Origin: CAYVMD01 sp964452465
GTDB lineage: Bacteria; Armatimonadota; JACIXR01
Assembly (NCBI GenBank): GCA_964452465.1
Contig: CAYVMD010000019.1
Location: 1 to 37,270 of the forward strand
Length of the DNA: 37,270 bases
Direction of reading: 5' to 3'
The notes beneath the pieces are model-generated. The model saw only the letters and a list, made by a program, of their open reading frames with translations, had not been told where the DNA came from and searched no databases. The stretch's first letter is position 1. Every line of letters begins with the position of its first letter. Below, piece after piece: positions 32,398 to 37,270 of this stretch. The position numbers and the translations under genes were made by a program.

Positions 32398-33686
32398 AGG
32401 TGCTACCTTTCCTTATGCTCTCTCTTAGCCTTTCCTTCGCAGAAAGCCTGAGGTTCTTACCACCTTTCTTTAAGGCAAAGGAAACCATCAAGGGACAGAT
32501 AAGGATATCCTTCCAGAGGGAGGCAGATGTGGTGGTTGTGGGAGGAGGTCCTGCTGGTTTCTCCTCTGCGGTGGCCTCTGCCCGCCAAGGGGCTAAAACC
32601 ATCCTTGTGGAGCGTTTTGGCTTTCTGGGGGGAGCAGGAACCGTTATGGGGGTCTCCTTATACATGCATCAGAAGGTTGTGGGTGGCATCTATGAGGAGG
32701 TAAGGAGAAGACTGGAAGAAAGAGGGGGACTGAAGGGGAATGGGTACGATCCCCAGATCATGAAATCGGTGCTTTATGAGATGGCAAAAGAGGCAGGGGT
32801 AAGCATTTTGTTCAATTCCTGGGCTTTGGGTGTCCTTATGGAGAAGGAAAGGATCGAGAGCGTTTTGGTATATCACAACGAGTTGGGGTGGGGATTGATC
32901 AAAGGCAAAGTGATAATAGACGCTACCGGAGACGGAGATGTGGCAGTAATGGCAGGAGCTCCTTATGCCATAGCGGACGAGGAAAGCATAATGCCCCTTA
33001 CCCTTTGCTATGTATTATGGTGGCAGGACAGTTGGCCACCGTTATGGCGCAATTATGGAGCAGTATGGCGGATCGACCCCAAAAGGGTCTTCGCCAACCA
33101 AACCAGAATAAAGTCCTTCCCTCTCAATCCCTTCGCTTTAAGCGAAGCGGAGATGGAAGGCAGGGAAGAGATGGAGGAACAAATAGAAGAGTTGAGAGCG
33201 AAGGGTTACCAGGTGAGACCTCTTTTCTCGGGTCCTCATATAGGGATAAGGGAGTCTCGGAGGATAATAGGGCAATATATCTTACAAGAAGAAGACCTGT
33301 TAGAAGGGAGGATGTTCAAGGACAGGATAGCCCTTTGCGATTATCCCATAGATATCCACTATCAAAAACCGGCAAAGGAGATGACCGCTATAACGGGGCG
33401 ATTTGAAAAGGTTCCCGTGTATTCCATCCCTTATAGATGCCTGCTTCCTTTGGGCGTGGAGAACCTTCTTGTGGCTGGCAGGTGCATATCCGCGAGCAGG
33501 GAGGCGCTTGGTTCCCTTCGCATACAGCCAACCTCCATGGCGATAGGCTTTGCTGCGGGGACAGCGGGAGCGTTGGCGATAAAGGAAGGTGTCCCTCCAA
33601 GCAAGATAGATGTTAAAAAGTTACAGGAGCTATTACGAAAGGCTTCCCAAATAATCGATATTAAGGAAGAAGAAAAGAAAGAATGA
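32394..33686 (+). CDS. Exported FAD-dependent oxidoreductase
   Basis: A 430-residue flavoprotein (FAD_oxidored family). A signal peptide (MKVLPFLMLSLSLSFAES) precedes the FAD-binding ADVVVVGGGPAGFSSAVASARQGAKTILVER and GFLGGAGTVMG. A second FAD contact, VIIDATGDGDVAVMAGA, lies near 173-190, and the C-terminal motif is LLVAGRCISASREALGSLRIQPTSMAIGFAAGTAGALA. The last hundred residues include IGIRESRRIIGQYIL, common to this family. The substrate is unknown; relatives are sometimes labelled xanthan lyase or phytoene-dehydrogenase-like. The start at 32394 overlaps the stop of the previous gene (ATGA). The C-terminus is Lys/Glu-rich. Confidence 0.75.
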   Translation: MKVLPFLMLSLSLSFAESLRFLPPFFKAKETIKGQIRISFQREADVVVVGGGPAGFSSAVASARQGAKTILVERFGFLGGAGTVMGVSLYMHQKVVGGIYEEVRRRLEERGGLKGNGYDPQIMKSVLYEMAKEAGVSILFNSWALGVLMEKERIESVLVYHNELGWGLIKGKVIIDATGDGDVAVMAGAPYAIADEESIMPLTLCYVLWWQDSWPPLWRNYGAVWRIDPKRVFANQTRIKSFPLNPFALSEAEMEGREEMEEQIEELRAKGYQVRPLFSGPHIGIRESRRIIGQYILQEEDLLEGRMFKDRIALCDYPIDIHYQKPAKEMTAITGRFEKVPVYSIPYRCLLPLGVENLLVAGRCISASREALGSLRIQPTSMAIGFAAGTAGALAIKEGVPPSKIDVKKLQELLRKASQIIDIKEEEKKE

Positions 33687-33696
33687 GACTTCTTGC

Positions 33697-33710
33697 GGGC
33701 TAAGAAGCCC
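33697..33710 (+). terminator. Weak candidate terminator after the FAD oxidoreductases
   Basis: A 5-bp stem GGGCT/AGCCC with an AAGA loop lies 11 bases after the stop codon. The following tract is pyrimidine-rich (CTCACTTTCCTTTTCC) but not a clean T-run, so the call is weak. Confidence 0.35.
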
Positions 33711-33935
33711 CTCACTTTCCTTTTCCCCTGTCAAAGACATTTTCCTTTCCCTAAAAAAATTCTAAAGAGATATTGGATAATTTGGGAGGGGATAAGGAAG
33801 GCATTGGGGGGCGCAATCCGCACCGTATTGTGGGGTGGGAATCACCGAGGTTGCCAAGAGCCATATGTTGGATAGTCTTCGGATACCATTGTAGATCTTG
33901 AGGAATTCAATTATAACCCGATTAGATACATGTTC

Positions 33936-33944
33936 TGATATAAT
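33936..33944 (+). promoter_or_regulatory. Possible extended -10 promoter in the gap
   Basis: TGATATAAT matches an extended -10 (TGn followed by TATAAT). No good -35 lies 16-18 bp upstream. If used, transcription would start near 33951 and give a leader of about 180 bases for the TPR gene, or a separate RNA. Confidence 0.4.
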
Positions 33945-34055
33945 GCTACAAGGACACATGAGACATTAAGGCACGCTCCACCCCTTAAATATTTCATGGA
34001 GAGTAGGGGTTAAAGGTAAGTATGAGTCCAATATGCTATGAGATCCTACATTCCC

Positions 34056-34085
34056 TTTACAAAGGATTTTGGGGCATGCTATAAT
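34056..34085 (+). promoter_or_regulatory. Promoter of the zinc-ribbon TPR gene
   Basis: TTTACA (34056-34061) is followed by an 18-bp spacer and a perfect TATAAT (34080-34085). The transcription start near 34092 leaves about 38 bases before the ATG at 34130. Confidence 0.65.
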
Positions 34086-34129
34086 TGTAACGATATAATC
34101 CAGAAAAGGCTTATGGCGAAAGAAGTTAA

Positions 34130-34531
34130 ATGAAGTGCCCTGTCTGTGGAAAAGAATGTGGCGAGGAGGACAACTTCTGCTCTCGCTGTGGCGCTAAGTT
34201 GAGAGTAGAACGAAAGGAAAGGAGTTTAGAGAGTTTGGATAGGATGATCCAGGATTTTCAGAAGAAAATAGAGGATAATCCCAAGGATCCCGATATTTAT
34301 TACAATTTAGCTCTTGCCTATGCTATGAAGAAGGACGACCAGTTGGCGATAATCCAGTTGCAAAAGGTCTTGGCCATCGATCCTTTCTTCCCTGATGCCC
34401 TGCTCCTTTTGGGGAAGTTGTTTATTCGCCAGAAAAAATACGAAGAGGCAAAGAAATACCTTCTGAAAGCATTGGAGGTAGAACCTAACAGTGAAGCGGA
34501 AGAACTCCTCAAGCAAATAGATAATAGATAA
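34130..34531 (+). CDS. Zinc-ribbon plus TPR protein
   Basis: A 133-residue cytosolic protein. Residues 1-22 form a zinc ribbon (CPVCGKECGEEDNFCSRCGAKL; C3, C6, C17 and C20). A short charged helix follows, then about two tetratricopeptide repeats (PDIYYNLALAYAMKKDDQLAIIQLQKVLAIDPFFPDALLLLGKLFIRQKKYEEAKKYLLKALEVEP). This is a protein-binding scaffold with no enzymatic motif. The stop is 10 bp before the next gene, so co-transcription is likely. The ribosome site is weak (GAAAGAAG). Confidence 0.78.
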   Translation: MKCPVCGKECGEEDNFCSRCGAKLRVERKERSLESLDRMIQDFQKKIEDNPKDPDIYYNLALAYAMKKDDQLAIIQLQKVLAIDPFFPDALLLLGKLFIRQKKYEEAKKYLLKALEVEPNSEAEELLKQIDNR

Positions 34532-34541
34532 GGTAAGATAA

Positions 34542-36467
34542 ATGCGCTTAACCTTTCGGGCGGTTCTTCTGGGCGTTGTGTTTTCCCTTCTGATCGGTTT
34601 TTTGTGTCCCTTTGTCGAGGTTTTCAACTGGACCTGTGATTTCACCATTCCCCCTCCTCCCATTGGGGTTATGTTCCTTTTGTTTTTGCTCCTTATACTG
34701 AACGGTCTCGTCAGGCTTCGCTTCCCCGAAAAGGCTTTATCACAAGGAGAACTCCTAACCATATATGCAATGTCCATGGTGTCAGCGCCCTTTGCTTCCT
34801 TCGGACTCGTGCAATTCCTTATCCCCAGCATAGCAGACCTCCGTTACTTCGCCCGTTTAGAATTGCACTGGGATAAGTTTCTCCGTTACACACCTGCCTA
34901 CCTTTACCTTCAATCGGATAGGGCGATAGAAGGATTCTTTGAGGGAGGGGGAAAGACGCCCTGGCAAAGTTGGTTGGTGCCCTTGGCGAATTGGCTCCTT
35001 TTAGCCCTTGCCATCTATTTTCTCTTTTGGTGCGTGGGAGTGATTTTTAGAAGGCAATGGGTAGAAAGAGAAAAATTAAGCTTCCCCCTTGTAGCTGTTC
35101 CCTTGGAAATGCTGAGGGAACCCGAGAAGGGACATGTTTTTAATTCCTTCCTTCGCCACCCTCTAACTTTAACAGGGATGAGCCTCGCTCTTCTTTCCCA
35201 GATATCCTATGGGATTTATCACCTTAAGCCCTCCATTCCTCCCTTCGTTCTTCTCCATTATAATTTGATGCGTTTTTTCCCCAACCCTCCCTGGAACGCC
35301 ATGGAATGGTTAGAGTTAAGCCTATATCCTTCCATACTAGGCATAGCCTATCTGGTTCCCTCGGATCTTGCCTTTAGTTGTTGGTTTTTCTTCCTTGTGG
35401 GGAAAATCGAACGCGTGATAGGAAGTGCAATGGGTTTCAGCGCCAGTGGAGAAAGTGGCTTTTGGGCAAGGTTCCCAGGTCTGGAGGAACAGGCTATAGG
35501 TTCGTTCCTGGCGTTGTTTTTTCTCATGATCTGGACTGCGAGACATCATTTAAGGGATGTCCTCCTCAAGGCTATAGGAAAAGAAAACATAGATGATTCC
35601 CGCGAACCCTTATCCTACCGGGGAGCCGTGATTGGTAGCATCTTAAGCCTCGTGATTATCTTATTTTGGTTAAAGCGCGCTGGCCTGGGATTTCTTCCTT
35701 CCTTCTTTTTCCTTGGGATCTTCCTCGTCTTCTCCCTTGTTCTCTCTCGGATGAGGGCAGAAGGAGGACTTACCTGGCTCAATGTGCCGGATCATCCCAG
35801 CAACATGTTAGTTTCCGCCCTGGGTGTAGAGGGAGTGGGAGAGCGAAACCTCACCATTCTTTCCTCCCTGAAATTTTTAGAAGTAGATGGCAGGGGCTAC
35901 ATTATGCCCTCCCAAATAGAGGGAATGAAGTTCTGGGAGGGAGGGCAACGCGGTTGGCTTATGAGCTTGGCCATCTGGTTAGGGATCATAGCCTGCATAG
36001 CCACTGCGGTGCCTACCACGGTGAAGCTCTACTACACCTATGGCGCAGGTTCTGCCAAGGCGGATAGGTGGAGGGTAGAAAGCGGAGTTTGGGCTTTTCG
36101 AGAACTCGCTTCCTGGCTTAACATCCCACCCCATCCCAACCCCTATCGCTTCCTCTATTCATTAATAGGGGCATTTGTCACCCTTGTTCTGGGTCTTTTA
36201 AGGTTTCGTTTTCCCTGGTGGCCCTTCCATCCCCTGGGATACGCAGCGGGGAACACCTTAACTATGCACTTTATGTGGTTCTCCTTCTTTTGGGGATGGC
36301 TATTGAAACTAACGGCGATTAAAGTAGGGGGATTGAAAGCGTATAGAAGGGCTTTGCCTTTTTTCTTGGGGCTGATTATGGGAGAGGTCATAGGTAACGG
36401 TTTTTGGGCGCTTTTACAGGCGATCTTTGGTTTTCACGGGTTCGCTTACAACCCAGGGACCCCTTAG
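34542..36467 (+). CDS. Large polytopic membrane protein, DUF6785/DUF6784 (OPT-like) family
   Basis: A 641-residue integral membrane protein of unknown substrate. It starts with a helix (RAVLLGVVFSLLIGFLCPFVEVFNW), then the proline stretch TIPPPPIGVM. About 12-14 hydrophobic segments follow, with loops containing EKLSFPLVAVPLEML and RMRAEGGLTWLNVPDHPSNML. The pattern recalls DUF6785/DUF6784 proteins, distant OPT (oligopeptide transporter)-like proteins common in Armatimonadota and Planctomycetes; this recall is from memory and not checked. The stop lies 4 bp from the convergent panC stop. Confidence 0.65.
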   Translation: MRLTFRAVLLGVVFSLLIGFLCPFVEVFNWTCDFTIPPPPIGVMFLLFLLLILNGLVRLRFPEKALSQGELLTIYAMSMVSAPFASFGLVQFLIPSIADLRYFARLELHWDKFLRYTPAYLYLQSDRAIEGFFEGGGKTPWQSWLVPLANWLLLALAIYFLFWCVGVIFRRQWVEREKLSFPLVAVPLEMLREPEKGHVFNSFLRHPLTLTGMSLALLSQISYGIYHLKPSIPPFVLLHYNLMRFFPNPPWNAMEWLELSLYPSILGIAYLVPSDLAFSCWFFFLVGKIERVIGSAMGFSASGESGFWARFPGLEEQAIGSFLALFFLMIWTARHHLRDVLLKAIGKENIDDSREPLSYRGAVIGSILSLVIILFWLKRAGLGFLPSFFFLGIFLVFSLVLSRMRAEGGLTWLNVPDHPSNMLVSALGVEGVGERNLTILSSLKFLEVDGRGYIMPSQIEGMKFWEGGQRGWLMSLAIWLGIIACIATAVPTTVKLYYTYGAGSAKADRWRVESGVWAFRELASWLNIPPHPNPYRFLYSLIGAFVTLVLGLLRFRFPWWPFHPLGYAAGNTLTMHFMWFSFFWGWLLKLTAIKVGGLKAYRRALPFFLGLIMGEVIGNGFWALLQAIFGFHGFAYNPGTP

Positions 36468-36471
36468 GAAC

Positions 36472-37270
36472 CTATATCTGAAGCGAAGCGTTATCGAGCA
36501 ACCTGGTTTTACCTATGCGAACCGCGAGAAGTAAGCGTGCTTCCTTGTCTATTTCTTCAACATCTTGCAAGGTATAGGGATCGACTATTGCGATATAATC
36601 GATGGATTTCACCAAGGGTTCCGCTTTGATCATCCTTTCTACCTCTGCCTTTATTACTGCGCTATTTTTCTCTCCCTTGCGAACGAGTTCCTGAGCAAGG
36701 GAAAGGGAACGATAAAGGACGGTCGCTGATCCCCTTTCCTCAGGAGAAAGATATACATTACGAGAGCTCATTGCCAACCCATCCCTTTCCCGCACGATGG
36801 GACAAGGAACTATCTCTATATCCAAATTCAAGTCCCTCGTCATTTTCTCTATTATGCGAAATTGCTGATAGTCCTTCTCCCCAAAGTAGGCTTTATGGGG
36901 CGCAACGATGTTGAAGAGCTTGAGCACCACAGTCGTAACTCCCCTAAAATGTCCAGGACGAAACTGTCCACACAAGATGTTGCTCCAGCCTTCTACCTCC
37001 ACATAGGTAGCATAGCCAGAAGGATACATCTCCTCGACCGAGGGGATGAACACCACATCTACCCTTTCTCTTTCTGCCAAGGCTTTATCCCTTTCCTCGT
37101 CGCGAGGGTATTCATAATAATCCTCCCCCGGGCAAAATTGTATGGGGTTGACGAAAATGCTCACCACCACAAACCCACACTCGTTCCTCGCCCTTCTCAT
37201 CAAGGAAAGATGCCCCTCGTGGAAATACCCCATAGTGGGGACAAAGCCTATGATCTTTCCCTTCTCCCTT
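36472..37270 (-). CDS. panC: Pantothenate synthetase, N-terminus cut by the window edge
   Basis: This enzyme joins pantoate and beta-alanine with ATP in CoA synthesis. About 265 residues are visible. The frame continues past the internal Met at 37233 (GFVPTMGYFHEGH, the class I HIGH-like motif), so the true start is beyond 37270. Other signatures are SIFVNPIQF, the GEKDYQQ segment, LAMSSRNVYLS (KMSKS-like) and DYIAIVDPYTL. It converges on the OPT-like gene with only 4 bp between them and no terminator. Confidence 0.95.
   Translation of the reverse strand, partial: REKGKIIGFVPTMGYFHEGHLSLMRRARNECGFVVVSIFVNPIQFCPGEDYYEYPRDEERDKALAERERVDVVFIPSVEEMYPSGYATYVEVEGWSNILCGQFRPGHFRGVTTVVLKLFNIVAPHKAYFGEKDYQQFRIIEKMTRDLNLDIEIVPCPIVRERDGLAMSSRNVYLSPEERGSATVLYRSLSLAQELVRKGEKNSAVIKAEVERMIKAEPLVKSIDYIAIVDPYTLQDVEEIDKEARLLLAVRIGKTRLLDNASLQI

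Larger units (their letters stand above)
33687..34129 (+). other. 443-bp gap with possible promoters but no gene
   Basis: No gene is supported here. A short hairpin (GGGCT-AAGA-AGCCC, 33697-33710) just after the FAD gene is followed by a mixed pyrimidine run and may be a weak terminator. An extended -10 sequence TGATATAAT lies at 33936-33944, and a full promoter lies at 34056-34085 before the TPR gene. A second TATAAT (34094-34099) follows. ACCCCT and AGGGGT near 33979 and 34004 could pair. A small RNA is possible but unproven. Confidence 0.5.

Noticed and set aside
33762..33959. Degraded transposase or small gene in the gap before the TPR protein
   Set aside because: Short frames on both strands show no transposase motif, no terminal inverted repeats and no target duplication.

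Overview
The window reads as the chromosome of a thermophilic, diderm, Armatimonadota-like bacterium. This is inferred from gene content and codon style, not from a database match. Arg is mostly AGG/AGA, Ile is often ATA, and the proteins are rich in Glu and Lys. A 1063-residue predicted beta-barrel protein ending in Phe and a double zf-HC2 anti-sigma-like protein suggest an outer membrane. The mix of a secreted GH-A-type glycosidase, a YfhO-like protein, an OPT-like (DUF6785-type) membrane protein, a URO-D-type methyltransferase and exported FAD oxidoreductases is typical of that phylum. Genes are tightly packed, with many ATGA overlaps and several convergent gene ends that overlap or touch.

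Layout. (1) 1-2543 is a visibly AT-richer segment carrying a DNA methyltransferase and a PUA/EVE-like plus PD-(D/E)xK nuclease. Together they form a probable two-gene restriction-modification module ending close to the 3' side of tRNA-Asn (2659-2734, minus). (2) 2807-8829 (minus) is a run starting with htpX, then lepB, a 4-TM DMT-type protein, a YfhO-like protein, a secreted STN-like repeat protein and an alpha/beta hydrolase. (3) 8914-10749 (plus) is a secreted glycosidase, divergent from htpX, with the two promoters overlapping at their -35 boxes. (4) 10732-16875 (minus) is a housekeeping series: tRNA-Gln, glmU, prs, pth, phosphohexomutase, rdgB and a URO-D-family protein. (5) 16923-21652 (minus) is hisG-ilvD-ilvB-ilvN, divergent from a probably leaderless HNH gene (21764-22273, plus). 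(6) 22236-26926 (minus) is glyQ-glyS-dgt-hypothetical. (7) 27039-33686 (plus) is the double zf-HC2 protein, the repeat-bearing outer-membrane-type protein and two exported FAD oxidoreductases. (8) A 443-bp gap is followed by a zinc-ribbon TPR protein and a large membrane protein (plus). panC (minus) runs off the right edge.

How it fits together. Most of the window is core metabolism: branched-chain amino acids, PRPP, UDP-GlcNAc, pantothenate, tRNA charging and recycling, and nucleotide-pool cleaning. It also holds envelope functions (HtpX, signal peptidase, surface barrel) and carbohydrate handling. The least explained parts are the restriction module at the left edge, the five-repeat barrel protein with its linked double zinc-finger regulator, and the tandem exported FAD proteins. 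Several -35/-10 pairs with 16-18 bp spacers are legible. Two of them sit so close to the start codon that leaderless translation is likely.
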